Assembly (NCBI RefSeq): GCF_910592395.1
Contig: NC_088315.1
Coordinates: 8,062,501-8,126,500, forward strand
Direction of reading: 5' to 3'
Source of the DNA: Lineus longissimus
Taxonomy: Eukaryota; Nemertea; Pilidiophora; Heteronemertea; Lineidae
Length of the DNA: 64,000 bases
Numbering within the stretch: the first letter of the stretch is position 1; the number at the start of each line of letters is the position of its first letter. Shown here piece by piece: positions 13,401 through 23,789 of this stretch. A program made the position numbers and the translations under genes. Below the pieces are notes generated by a model. That model did not search any database and was not told the DNA's origin. It saw only the letters and a list, made by a program, of their open reading frames with translations.

Positions 13401-14545
13401 ATGTGGCCTTAAAGTATTTTTTGCAACTGGACATCCTGTTACATGTTAACATCTTCATGGAGTGCCCCCCCCCCCCCCCCCCCCCCCCCCAGTGTCTATA
13501 AGGTCAGAGCAACTCTTCGATTCTTGTCCCTATCAGATACTTTCTACATGAATAAATTCGTCTAAAATAAGTACTACACCAGGCCAAGCGTTGGCAACGA
13601 ATGAACCATTTCTGGCCGACACCCAATCAGTGCTGACGGTACCTGAACATTATCTGACCTTATGCAAGTGAAGCTGCATGAAGTATATTCATATGTATGG
13701 CGGGATGTTAAAACTTGGCGTACAGTTGAATGTGTCGAAAATAATAACTTTTTCACTGTTTAGTTAGTTTTTAGTTACATGTATGTATGAGTTTATTAAA
13801 TAGTACATGTAGTTTATAAATTAATAAAACAATAGTACAAGGGAACCTCCCTAAGTCCTGAGTCCCAAATATGTCCTTAATAGAGAGGTTTCCCTGTAAT
13901 TGAAGCGTCGTTTGAGGCCAATCAAAACTTGAACACGCTCTTGGTCACGTGCTTTTGTCTGTAAGCGCATTGATAATAGATTGCATATGCATGTATATGA
14001 AGAAAATCTACCATAGCGCGGCTGCATTTGAATGCAAATGTGTTGTTGATTTATACAATAAAGTCATCTTGAGATCGCAAACCTGCCAAGTCCTGTCCAA
14101 ATGAGTGTCTTATCCACCCTTAAAAATGAAAGTTTCTGAGCTTTGTTTTTTCGGCCAACACAAATATGCACCCCTAAGGATTTTATCGTAAAATGAAACA
14201 CCGAATTAAGAGTATTCCATATCAAGGGGTGCAAATTGGTCTTAGTCGAAAACCCTGAGGTAAAAAAACCCTGTATTTTGCATTAGGAGTGTAACTGAAT
14301 CTGGCACGGCTCTCGGATGCGATTTTAAAGAAATGGAAGATTTTAAAACGTCAAACATAGAAAAATAGAAAAGTCAAAAAGTTAACATTTGAAGCCTTAC
14401 GTTGTATACCTTCTCTCTTCTTCCGCAGCGCCAAAGCAAGAAGCAATACACGCAAGAGGAATACCAAGAACTCAAAGAAGAGTTACGTCGGCGCCAGCGC
14501 GAGCTCTCGAAGTTTCTCTCCAAGACCATGCTGGTGCCAGTCTGA
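1407..14545 (+). CDS. Cyclic-nucleotide-binding domain protein, CNBD2-like (5' partial, nine exons)
   Basis: Nine exons join in matching phase: 1407-1494, 3850-4034, 4233-4542, 6257-6373, 7226-7374, 7805-8688, 8956-9169, 10512-10594 and 14429-14545 (stop TGA). They give 714 residues plus a missing N-terminus. Residues 1 to about 150 form a first cyclic-nucleotide-binding domain: IIKQGDQGDCFYIILSGKV, then a roughly 50-residue acidic/lysine-rich insertion, then the phosphate-binding cassette SFGELALISKSCVRNAS with its Glu and Arg kept. Residues about 160-330 form a second domain (IVKQGDPVIGLYFVIRGQAK, later GDVELSLDLPTYIFTIHC) whose cassette has lost the Arg. The rest is basic and low-complexity, ending in a charged helix (about 683-705). 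Two-domain architecture also occurs in PKA regulatory subunits, but the PKA docking and inhibitor parts are not seen. CNBD2 kinship is inference; that family is linked to sperm function. Confidence 0.82.
3850..4034 (+). CDS. Gene 1 exon: CNBD 1 core and charged insertion
   Basis: Acceptor CCTTCCAG and donor G|GTAAGT. The split codon with the previous exon gives Cys, making GDCFYIILSGKV. About 50 residues rich in Glu and Lys follow (EEEKEKAEEELLPGEEKKKK), placed in the loop before the phosphate-binding cassette and longer than usual for that loop. Confidence 0.85.
4233..4542 (+). CDS. Gene 1 exon: phosphate-binding cassette of CNBD 1 and start of CNBD 2
   Basis: Acceptor TGTTGCAG, donor AG|GTAAGA. 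The exon holds SFGELALISKSCVRNASIIA, the nucleotide-phosphate cassette with acidic and arginine residues in the canonical places. After a linker helix (about residues 130-175) it runs into the second domain, IVKQGDPVIGLYFVIR. Confidence 0.9.
4543..6256. other. Intron of gene 1, no further feature seen
   Basis: The phase-compatible exons on both sides (AG|G) need nothing in between. The open frame at 5847-6161 shows no domain and is judged spurious. Confidence 0.55.
6257..6373 (+). CDS. Gene 1 exon: CNBD 2 middle
   Basis: Acceptor TTTCCAG, donor GT|GTGAGT. The split codon restores Arg to give FVIRGQAKVVVDPGHHESQY, followed by an acidic stretch. A donor three bases earlier would break the reading phase, so the GTGAGT donor is chosen. 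Confidence 0.75.
7226..7374 (+). CDS. Gene 1 exon: basic loop of CNBD 2
   Basis: Acceptor AAAACAG, donor G|GTGAGT. It reads VSRKKKEKSSVQPETPRPPT, then a basic run, then ICVIGEREIIG. Phase from the previous exon (GT|G) fixes this frame rather than the one that starts with Lys-Glu-Lys-Glu. The polypyrimidine tract is only moderate. Confidence 0.7.
7805..8688 (+). CDS. Gene 1 largest exon: end of CNBD 2 and linker
   Basis: Acceptor TTTTCCTGAAG and donor GAT|GTAAGT. The exon opens with GDVELSLDLPTYIFTIHC and DTEVFSLDLKNYERLV, typical of the last strands of the fold, but lacks the cassette arginine. Residues about 330-577 are low-complexity, with basic clusters (REKAKREAKSKR) and a short His run (LHHHHQQ). 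Confidence 0.88.
8956..9169 (+). CDS. Gene 1 exon: basic C-terminal tail
   Basis: Acceptor TTCTTTTCAG and donor G|GTGAGG. It encodes a strongly basic, disordered segment beginning EAKKISPGKKVFIRKRRPKP and ending in an acidic stretch (SDTEGET). Confidence 0.8.
10512..10594 (+). CDS. Gene 1 exon: short tail segment
   Basis: Acceptor CTCCTTGCAG, donor AAG|GTAGGC. Reads DDEQKAVVSTTKLSPASPAK then KHLLRLRK. Phase agrees with both neighbours (G|AC in, phase 0 out). Confidence 0.75.
11131..11383. mobile_element. MITE-like inverted-repeat element in gene 1 intron
   Basis: The left end reads ACACTCTTACAAATATGGCT and the right end, on the opposite strand, AACACTTTTGAATATAAGGC. Between them GCCAACACAAGTATA appears with its inverted counterpart around 11306-11323. 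Related sequence recurs at 14111-14295 and 30967-31050, so this is a dispersed non-autonomous family. No transposase is present. Confidence 0.5.
12443..12521. promoter_or_regulatory. RFX-type X-box with flanking half-sites
   Basis: GTTGCCTAGCAAC at 12476-12488 fits the X-box consensus RYYNYY-N(1-3)-RRNRAC exactly. Half-sites surround it: GGTAAC at 12444-12449, GTTGCTA at 12460-12466 and GGTAACC near 12514-12520. RFX factors binding X-boxes drive ciliary genes in animals. It lies in the last intron of gene 1, so it could be an enhancer, a promoter for an unseen transcript, or chance. Confidence 0.45.
13465..13490. repeat. Poly-C tract, 26 bases
   Basis: An uninterrupted C run follows CATGGAGTG. 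A second run of 24 C lies at 50977-51000. The length is prone to sequencing error. Confidence 0.9.
13836..13898. mobile_element. Short palindromic element with TACAGGGAAACCTC-like ends
   Basis: The left end TACAAGGGAACCTCCCTAAG mirrors the right end, TACAGGGAAACCTCTCTA on the opposite strand. Its inner motif GTCCTTAATAGAG recurs within 37865-37953, indicating a dispersed inverted-repeat family. Confidence 0.4.
14111..14295. mobile_element. Second copy of the MITE-like family
   Basis: Contains CGGCCAACACAAATATGCAC, close to the core at 11131-11383, plus a right end that reads GTTACACTCCTAATGCAAAA on the opposite strand. It sits about 130 bases before the last exon of gene 1. Confidence 0.45.
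14429..14545 (+). CDS. Gene 1 terminal exon: charged helix and stop
   Basis: Acceptor CTTCTTCCGCAG after a long pyrimidine tract. Reads RQSKKQYTQEEYQELKEELR and continues RRQRELSKFLSKTMLVPV to TGA at 14543-14545; a likely coiled helix. It is separated from the previous exon by a 3.8 kb intron. A possible ATTAAA poly(A) signal sits at 15132-15137, weakly supported. Confidence 0.8.
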   Translation, partial: RQSKKQYTQEEYQELKEELRRRQRELSKFLSKTMLVPV

Positions 14546-17034
14546 GGCGTATATCAATAGAAAGGACCACACAGTACCCTCTCTATGCCAACCCTATAAC
14601 ATGAGGTTACTCGTTCATCTAATGTTTCCAATTGGGTAAATATTCTCCATGCAGGGCGAAGGACATTTTTTTCTGTGGACACAGATTTCCATTACACCAT
14701 GAGGTCCCGGATGTGTGTACCAACCCTTTCACCTCAATAGGCATCCTGGCATCGGTGGATTTCAATATCCTCCGCCACCCTTTTGTATATGACGTAGGAG
14801 CAAAAAAGTATGATAGTCTCAGGATGCAAAATAGGATGCTCCATGACATGCCTAAGACAGGCCTATTTTTTAGGAAACTCCCTTTCAATTATAAGCCATC
14901 TTTCCTTCCCTTAGGCAGTGTTTAGATAGCGATGTAGAAGGAAGAGTTCCATGACATGACATGTATATATTGCCGATAAACTCGTGGTAGAAGTAATGTG
15001 TCACGAGCTAAACTACAGGTCGAGGAAATGCACAGGAGAAGTCAGAGAAATACACATTCGACATAACGTGTTAGACAGCATCCACACGTATATTGATGAA
15101 ACACAGATGTAGAATTTGTAATTATCAAACAATTAAACTGTGATATTCAAAGGACGATATAGCTTATATCGTTCGGTTTGTCTTAATTTTTGCCACCTTG
15201 CATAGGGCGTTCCGAAAAGTAACCCGGACCCGCAGGCTTCTATCCGACTTCTGCCGTTGGTGAAAATGGACCGTCAGTTTGAAAATTTTAAATCATTTTT
15301 GCGGAACTTCATACCATACATATATGCATATTCCGCAGATCGTGGGCCGCGACCTGGCTGTTGGTTCACGTCCACGGGTGCAGGTCAGAGCTTTGTCCTC
15401 GATACGCTAGATCCGCCCAAAAGCCCTGTCCTTTGTTCAATCTTGCAGAATTTGCTCAGGCTTTTGGTCCCTAGGGAGTCTATATTAGCAAGAATTAGTT
15501 GTAATGGAGCCCAACTTCAGTAGCTGGCGAAGTCTGCAGTGCCTTGTATATGGAGTCGATATCTTGGCCTTTTCTGTCGATTTGATAAAGCCAGGGTCTT
15601 TCGCAATTGGAAGACTCTGATAAAGCTGACTTATCATGTGTGGGTGGTACCTATCAGTATCGTCTCTCCAATACCTCGGCATTCCATAACGGTCTTGATC
15701 AAATGATAACACGTCTAATTGTGCACACAGAGAATAGATGCGAACACTGATATTCTGGTTGTGACTTTGTCCTCATGACAAACAAGACCATGCAGTTTGG
15801 GATGAATGAGAAGAACATGTAGATCTCTCTCCGTGCACACTATACAGAGTGATGATATCTTCCTACCTGAGCATATTCCTAGATATGGCACTGTCAAGGA
15901 TACATGAAAATAACGCAACAAACAAATATATGCACAATAGACCGCAGGTTTAATACATGTATTTACTTAATACATCAAAGTCCGAGAAGTGTATAACGGT
16001 TGAACATGTTGTTGGACTGCCACATCCTTTCTGTTAGGAGACTGAAAGATAGAAAAATTAGATTAACCGACTGCTCACCTTGACAATTTAGCATTTCTTT
16101 CACTGGATCTGATTACTTCACATTGCAAGCGAGAGACTCAAAAACTTGGATGGATAATCATATTCAGGAAATATATTTACCTACGTGTATGTTTTCTGTA
16201 ACGTCGCCTGTCAGTGCGCCAAACCGGGGTTCACCGAGGTAAGCAAAACACAGCGCACTCGATCGACTTAATCTAGATATTATAGCCGGGGCGACAAATA
16301 TTTTAAAGGGTCAAAGTGACCATAAAGACAAAACTACTCCTATACTCTTGCCGGAGTCCGCCGTAGTACATGCGCTTTGTACATATTTATATATAGCCTG
16401 GGCGTGGTAGCCGATCGTTATGGATGACACGAAAACTAATCCGACGTCGAAGTTAAGGCAGAGTTTTTCAATTGAAAGACTTGCATGTATATATTTTTGG
16501 TTTACTACTCATGCAATACTAATTACCTTTATTACCGAGATGCGCTTTTGGGGACACCATTACCATATAGTAGTTTGGCACTGAAACCATAATTAGACCC
16601 CTTTATTGGTTTGAATATTAAACTGACAGAGACGCAGATTTATGCCGAGCTATCGGCGTTGTGCGTCGGTATCCTTTTTCTACTGCAGGCCGGAAGAGTT
16701 TTTGACGCACGCCGCCCATGAATCGGCGTGCAGATTTGCGACATTTACACATATAGCTGTTCAGTACATATGTGCAGTTTATTAGCGGCTTCTCAGTGGT
16801 TCTGCTTCATTCCCACCACCGATGTAATGTTGGCGGGCACGACGGTCGCTCATGGCCATTAGCGGATGAGGAATTCACTGCATGGTGACCGAGAATTCTA
16901 AACACCTTGGCTACAATATTTTTTAAGCCTCGTTTTGACCGTAGAGGTTTCAGTGAGACAACCGTAACAACTTGGAGTGGTTTTAAATGTCATGAGTCAA
17001 AAGCAGATTCTCGGTTGATTATGCCATAATTCGT
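14546..17034. other. Intergenic DNA, no gene recognised
   Basis: Open frames at 14632-14925 (plus), 14619-14888 (minus), 15257-15523 and others are short, overlap in antisense and show no domain or splice context. The start presumably contains the 3' UTR of gene 1. Confidence 0.55.
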
Positions 17035-18067
17035 GGCGTTTTAGAAGGTAGTTGATAAAGTATGGAATTAGTGAAACCTTGGAAACACTGATAAACCTTG
17101 GAATATTCAATGTAAACCATGGAATCACTGTGCAAATAGCGCGGGAAATCGGGTGCGTTCCTTCCACGATTTATACCCTCCCAACTGACAGTCTCGTCCC
17201 AGCTGACTTTATTGATAGCAATTTGCCAGTTAGTTCAGAAGCCAACATTTTTAATGTGGAGGATGACGTCATCAATTGGCAATGCGCTGTGGTCGTTAAA
17301 ATATTTTATTTCTCTTCAATGGAAGCAAAAATTAGTTTTTATGATTGTTTTGTATTCCATAGACGATAAAGTATTATGCTCGGTACTAGATGCACGAGAT
17401 CATAGGACAAACACACACGTGAATAAAAAACCCGCTTAGAACTGGTGACGTCACAAAGATCTCTGCATCCCTCGATGCGTACTGGAAGATGTAATAAATC
17501 GCTCACGGCGAAGGAAATTTTCATCCGCAAACTTCGGTAATAAACATATATGACTAGGCTTCTTTTATTCATCGTTTGTTATAAAATATCAGTCAATCAT
17601 AGACAATTAGGCCTAGACATAGTCGTCAACCTTATCCATGCATAATGCATGACAGGCCCCCAATTTTCTCTGTATCACCCTGTATGAACAGACCGATCCG
17701 TAGTTCAAATAGGCCCCGCGTGGTGGTGGCGTATTTATAAGCGGAGCACTATTGGTTCATATTATGGGTGTGTGGTGGGCGTGTCTTCCCATATTTGGGG
17801 GATCAGTACTGTACACTGGAGGCGAGGTACAACTGGGTTGTTCTAAAATATAGACTATTGAATCGGATATGCGACAGATTTCTAAATTACCATAAAATTC
17901 CGATCTGATCATGTAAGAATAAGCTCCAAATGTTGATTCGTAACCACGTTAGGTTCGAATGGCATTATTTCATGTTTTTATGCATTTTTAGGACTGATTC
18001 CAAGGTTTATCACTGGTTCCAAGGTTTCACTGATTCCAAGCTTTATCAACTACCGTTTTAGAATAGA
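17035..18067. mobile_element. About 1 kb element with 70-base inverted ends
   Basis: The left arm (about 17038-17108) contains GGTAGTTGATAAAG, GTGAAACCTTGGAA and TGATAAACCTTGGAAT. The right arm (about 17993-18060) reads the same on the opposite strand with few changes. Each arm carries the sub-repeat CCTTGGAA. The interior encodes no transposase, so this is a non-autonomous or fold-back element. Confidence 0.6.
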
Positions 18068-18936
18068 AATTAATGTCTCCTGTTGGTAGCCTATGCCTTG
18101 CAAAACACGGCGGCGGTGGAGCCGCGAAAGAATGCCAAACCCGCGGCGGTAGCCGAGGTTTTGGGTAAAATGACAGCTCCACCAGATCAGTATCTATCCA
18201 TCAAGTCTAAGGTTTGAGGCTCATTGGTTCGAACAGAGTCATGAAAGACCCTGGTTCGGATAACTCGGTCGTATGTCCGCAAATGACTTCGGGTGACGTT
18301 CACGTCACAAACTGATTACCCGCCAGACGACTGGGATTTGGAATAAGTGAGGCAAGCCATGATTTCAGGCGGGTAAGACCAACTTCTCATTAGCCGCCTT
18401 CAATAAACGATGAGAAACTCACTCTACTGGTACAATTATATCTTCTTTAACCGGGACATCTCGCTTTTCGCCTGCATTTTGTGTCCTGGAAAATACATAT
18501 TAAATACAATTGAGGCTTGAAATGCAACTTGTACTGACCGACTTGCACTTTCCTCAGAGCAGTCCCGCATGCGAACCATACTTAAGTTTGATATTTGGCA
18601 AAATGGCCATTTTTCTTGGCGAAAAGGTATTCAAATAAATTGATCGCGTCCATGGGTGCTTGGAAAGCCATCCTTTGAAAAATAATGGTCGTTTGGAGAT
18701 TTATCTAAATCCTCCACACAAATCATTTAAATATAAAAGTGGCAAAAGGCAACTCCCTGCATGAACTTGGATCAACGTCCTTACGCCTCAATGTTGTCTT
18801 GAAGCTTTTTAACAACCGCCTTCATTGCGTCACTCTGTTCCTCCGGCGTCATGCACGTTGCGAACACAGACAGAATCAGGACTATCAGTCCGACCTGGCA
18901 TACTGTGTTCACCGGAGTCATTATGAGGGACTTGGT

Positions 18937-19345
18937 TATTCAAGCTGAAATCTGGAAAGGCACATTCATCTATACTGAGCAAGAATTGCGAGTATAACTA
19001 TTAAGCGTAGTGATTTGAGGGAGGGGGGGTGGCTATTCAAGCTGAACTCAGGAGGCACATTAATCTAAGCAGGTCTTAATAGTAATCGAGCATATAGCGA
19101 TAGGACCTGGAGTCCGACCTTGCATTCATCGCAGTCGATATGAAGTGTTGCACTCCAGATGCAGTGGATCGGCCACGTCTCTGTCTCTCCCAATGGAGGA
19201 TATATGAATATAGTATGACGAATGGGCTGCCTTGGGAGTTTACAGTGAAGAGGGAGCTTGGTTATTCAAGCTTAAATATGGAAGGGCACATTGGGCCTAT
19301 ATCTCAGCTAGAATTATGTGTACATGTACTTATATACATGTACTA
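18937..19345. repeat. Three degenerate copies of a TTATTCAAGCT-containing repeat
   Basis: TATTCAAGCT followed within about 20 bases by GGCACATT occurs near 18937, 19032 and 19260. The copies are divergent and unevenly spaced. No coding potential is evident. Confidence 0.4.
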
Positions 19346-21398
19346 GACACTCTGTGAGCACACATGGCCCGGGGAGGAAGAATGGGATAAAAGCCCAATT
19401 TACAACAGTCCAACGGATTCCATTATTGCACTGCATGTATCTTGATCTCAGTTAATCCTGCTGTATATGTAAGCAAGCAAGCATATAAGTAAAATTCAAT
19501 TTATAAGGCACCATTTCCACTTAGTATATCATTGTTCAAGAGCGCCAAACGGCAATCGAAGCAAATAGAACCAGTTGTATTTCTACACCCGTAAAACCAA
19601 AAAATGTCGGTAAAGATTGTCATGGCATATGCCGCAATATTGGAGTGTTGTATCGGGCCGTAGATTTGTATCCCTACGACTATAGAAAGAAAGTTAAAAT
19701 TGACTTTGTCGGAGCGGAGGGGGAGGTAGGCCACCAATTTTCGTCCAAAATGACCCTGTGTTGTTAGTTCCATTTTGACGGTGGTGAAGTCAATGCCTCA
19801 AGAAGGAATACCTCAAAATTCATAAATTTCATAACTTACCTGTCTTGACAGAGTCGTATGTGTTTCGTTGGGTTTCTGATAGGTATGTTAATCTCCCCTC
19901 CTACCTTTGCGTTTATATACACCACCGTCATGTTGAAGATGTGTCGCGGCCGAAACACCAGGCCCTCGACAGCATCAAACTATTCGGGTCGAACACATTG
20001 AAACAGTGCCACTGGGTACAGTTTGCTATGCAGTTGGCTATGCAGTTGGCTACAGTTGGCAGGAAATCCTTTCTGCAAAACTTTCTTCCAAAATATATGC
20101 ATGAAAAACATATTTTTGGGGGAGTGCATCAACATCAATTCTAAATCAATGCAACTTTCTGGACCTGTGCAACTAAAACGAAACAATTTTTGGTCACGAA
20201 AAACCGAGAAGAAATCCAACTGGTAACATTACGTAGAAAGGTAGGTCTGGGGCTGATGTATAACTGGGGCATCTGCTTGCGCTTACATGTGCATTGTCGG
20301 AAACACGCACATGATTCCTCGCGATCCTACACAGAAAGCCTTCTATGGAATAATTCATGATTCAGTTAAACTGCTTCAAGTGGGCCACTTGCATCAGATA
20401 AACCATCAAAGACTTGGTGATTATCGGTCGGGAAAGGGCCTATTCACTGTCAAGGTGGTAACGAGTATTCCCACAAGCCGCGGGGAATGGCATTATATCA
20501 AGCCGCGTCACAGGCCTTTGTTGGAATAATGTGAAACAAAACAATACAAAATTGATGCTGTCATTTTTTCATACCGATTCGAAATCTGCAAAAATGCTGC
20601 ACGTCTGTTTTCTTTTGCAATCTCCTCAGAGGTTGTCCGTTATACATAATTTAAGTGTGCAAAAATAAACATTATACAACCAGTCTTTAAAAGGAATCAT
20701 TAAAAAAAGTACTACCGGGTATTTACATTGTATATAGTGATTTCACCAGACTTTGGGAGGTGTAACATAGAACTTCGCTGCCTTTCGGCCAGGTAAACCT
20801 AGACCTCCGTGATACAGGACAAACAGAAACTCAAAACAATGAGAGAGAGTTTCTGTGTTTTGATATCATGACAATGCATTAAAGTGTTGTAAAATGTAAA
20901 AGCATCCTGTGCAATATTCTAAAACAGTTTGATTTACATGTATAAAGAACAGAGTTAATAGTTTATATATATATATGCACTATGCGCCACCTTTTGAATT
21001 CAGCGGTTATGCTTACATCTAGAGGCGCAATCATAACTGATTGATTGCATGGTGTAAAATATGAAAGTAGTTAAAAGCACCCAAAATAACAATTCATTGA
21101 TGAGTTGAGGTGTTTGAAATAGAAATTGTTACCCCATTTTCGATATTAGTTGTCTCACCAAACACACCTCGAATGCAGCTGCCATTTCTACCAAAACTTC
21201 GGTTTGTCACCCTGGTTTTGGCTTACATTTTAGCTCCTGCACCCTGGTGGTATTCGGTGAGACAACCAATACCTCCAGTTCGGTATCAATTCCTCAAACC
21301 AAAGCAGTTAATGAGATGATCATTGTTGGATCATCGCCAGTGACAGCTCGAACAAATTAAAATCGTTAAAAGCTAAAATTTCATCAAATTGTCTGAGA
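19346..21398. other. Intergenic DNA, nothing recognised
   Basis: Short AT-rich open frames only. There is a short TA microsatellite near 20964 and a local triplication of GCTATGCAGTTG near 20027-20050. GTGAGACAACCAATACCTCC near 21258 recurs in part near 60608 (CAACCAATACCTCCAGTTCG), a dispersed repeat of unknown type. Confidence 0.5.
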
Positions 21399-21647
21399 AG
21401 CAGGCTGTGCTAAATGATGTCCTATGGAAACCAGAGCCCTCAGCCTTTCCAGATCCACTTACACTTCCAGAGCCCAAAGATTGACCTGATCCAAATACAT
21501 TCCAGAGCCCTTCGTCTGTCCATGCAGATCCACTTACACTTCCAGACCCCAAAGATTGACCAGATCCAAATACCTTCCAGAGCCCTTAGTCTGTCCATGC
21601 AGATCCACTTGCACTTCCAGAGCCCATAGATTGTCCAGATGGTTCCT
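21399..21647 (-). pseudogene. Decayed Ser-Gly repeat exon, paralogous to the gene at 27428-28435
   Basis: On the minus strand a good acceptor (TTCGGTTTTCAG) precedes EPSGQSMGSGSASGSAWTD, then an in-frame TAA, then GLWKVFGSGQSLGSGSVSGS and a second such unit, ending KF-stop near 21399. The DNA is about 2.7 copies of a 75-base unit coding GSGQSLGSGSVSGSAWTDEG plus LWNVF. The GSGSVSGSG core is shared with the intact gene 6 kb away. The internal stop and lack of other exons suggest a dead or partial paralog; a missed intron is an alternative. Confidence 0.55.
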
Positions 21648-21649
21648 GA

Positions 21650-23287
21650 AAACCGAATAAAAGATGAATATTTTATAGTTTAATACGCAGATGTGAAAAA
21701 CTATTTTCGTGCTATGATTCTTTATTTTTCGTATGTATCATGCTAAGCTCCGAAAAAAACCAATCGTCCCAAACATCAATGTGTTCCAGGGGTCTGTCGT
21801 GCAGGAACGGACTTCAAGCTGGCTGATGTGGCATGACATGACACGATGTTAGGGGTGACTAGGTGGCAAGTGAACCCTGTGACTGCTCTTTGAAAATGAT
21901 TTGGCCGCTCTTCATATCATGAATGACAACAATACGAGAGCTCCCAAACAGGCTTACTGGACTTTGCGCAACGAAACGAAACGAGCGAAATGGGGGAGCG
22001 ACCATTATGTTTACCCCGGTACGTCAAGTTCGATACATGGTGTCAGTCACCAGTATGGATGTGTTTTCCATTATGAATATGTGTTTTTAAAAATCAAAAT
22101 CATATGAATTTCCTTTCCATTAGAAGTAAACGAGGATGACGTTTCAGTTTAGGAGCCTAAGTTTTGTGGCCCCAATGGCCAGATTAACCCCTCGTTGGCT
22201 GAAAAGTCGATTCACCGGTCACAAATGGTCAAAAATGACCCCCAAAACTTCAGACCCCCAACCTGGTAATTATCACGGTCAGTCCACAACAAAATTTCTA
22301 TGTTTTGAAGATCTAACCCCGGGCTGTATTATCTGCCGGAAATTGATTTTCATCGGCACGTCTGAGAAAAATCTATGGGGCGCTAAACTTGACCAATTCA
22401 ACTTTTTTAATGCATTAGCAATTTGATAATAAATGTAGTGTGTACCCGTAACCGCTTGAGGTCTGGACTCAAAACTTTGTTTACAAATTCACACCAAATT
22501 TCGTTTCAAAATTATTCTTTGTTTGGCACCAGGGGGCGTAATGCAAAAAAACATGAAACAGACGATACGGCCCGTAGTTTTGTTGATACGAATCGTTTCC
22601 TGTAAGGCCGTTACAAGCCGCTGTCTGAATATGATGTGAACCTGTTCAATGAAAAAAATGCTGATAATGACTTGCACGGCTTGTTCGCATCATAAACATA
22701 GTGGTACCCGGGTTAACTGTCTTTGCGTTTGGCCTAATTTTACAACGATTACTCCCCATGTAACCACGATCTAGGATGGACAGGCTGTGTATTATGAATA
22801 GGAAAAGTCACCTAGGGACCGTTGCGTAGAATACTTTTTTGGCGAAATATTGCGCAAAGTCTAGTAAGCCCCCCAAACACAGATATGCAGAATCTGTGAC
22901 GTTCATGCATGTGTACATGTGAAGAACCCAAGAGGCGTAGCACGCATAGGTCCTGTGAAAATGAACAGTACATATAGGCTAAGTTTTGCATTGGGAGTCG
23001 TTGTTGAATTTACCTCTCGTAATCTCCTGCTTTCACCATCATTTGACATCCATAGCTTTACCCTATCTTCCTTTGAAAACCTCTTTATATTCTGAAAAGC
23101 GGTAATGATAAAATGTATAATGGAAAACTGAGCAGATTTTGTGGAACCCGGCCACATTTTGGACGGCAGTACTTTGATTAGAATAGACTCTGATTAGAAT
23201 AACCATGCCGTGTTGAATTTTCCTGTTAATATAGGCTATCCATTATACAGGTCTTCAGTGGAAGGAAAGAATGACATTATGCTTCAG
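21650..23287. other. Intergenic DNA, nothing recognised
   Basis: Open frames at 21901-22107, 22136-22426 and 22423-22605 are short, without domain or splice support. No repeat of note was seen. Confidence 0.5.
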
Positions 23288-23293
23288 TTTATT
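23288..23293 (-). terminator. Candidate poly(A) signal of the fucosyltransferase
   Basis: TTTATT on the plus strand is AATAAA on the minus strand, about 235 bases past the stop codon. Not unique in this AT-rich stretch, so tentative. Confidence 0.4.
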
Positions 23294-23429
23294 TTCCTCC
23301 TCTTTTCATTCCAGTATTTATCAAAGACTTAATCTGTTCGTTAAAAAAGACCTCGGAAATTAAACTCGAATTTGAACTTTCTAAATGCGCAAATGCACAC
23401 TGTATATAAACTTACTACGGAAAGAAATA

Positions 23430-23670
23430 TACTGTTTGGAGAAGCCATCAATTCTTATTTCCTATCTGACATCAGAGTCTTGCAAAGACTGTTCTGACAC
23501 AAACTGATTTGATAAAGCATTCATTCTTACTTCCTATATGACATAAACTGTTTAAAAAACAACAGTCTTTCAATAAATTGATATTGAAAGACTCTGATGA
23601 TATGGACTGTTTGGAGAAACCATTCCTTCTTGCTTACTATTTGATATTGACTGTTTGGAGAAATCGTGCA
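23430..23670. repeat. Degenerate tandem repeat overlapping the last fucosyltransferase exon
   Basis: The plus strand repeats a unit of the form ACTGTTTGGAGAA(A/G)CCAT, then TTCTTnCTTnCTAT and TGACAT, three to four times. A perfect 12-base-stem hairpin (AGTCTTTCAATA / TATTGAAAGACT) lies at 23563-23592. The repeat continues from non-coding DNA into the coding end of the exon. Confidence 0.5.
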
Positions 23671-23789
23671 CTGTTTCTCAACTCCATACCATTCTTGCAA
23701 GTCGACCAACTTCTCCTTGCCCTTCCATTTGTGTAGAACTTCGCAGATCGAGCAGTAGGGTATTTTGTTCTCTCTTCTAATAAAATATA
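23527..23789 (-). CDS. Fucosyltransferase exon 3 (Cys motif and repeat-derived tail)
   Basis: Acceptor CTCTTTTACAG. Reads LYFIRRENKIPYCSICEVLH, then an amphipathic stretch up to EKQC (Cys 424). Family members usually stop near there; this one continues about 46 residues through DNA that belongs to a local tandem repeat. Confidence 0.85.
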
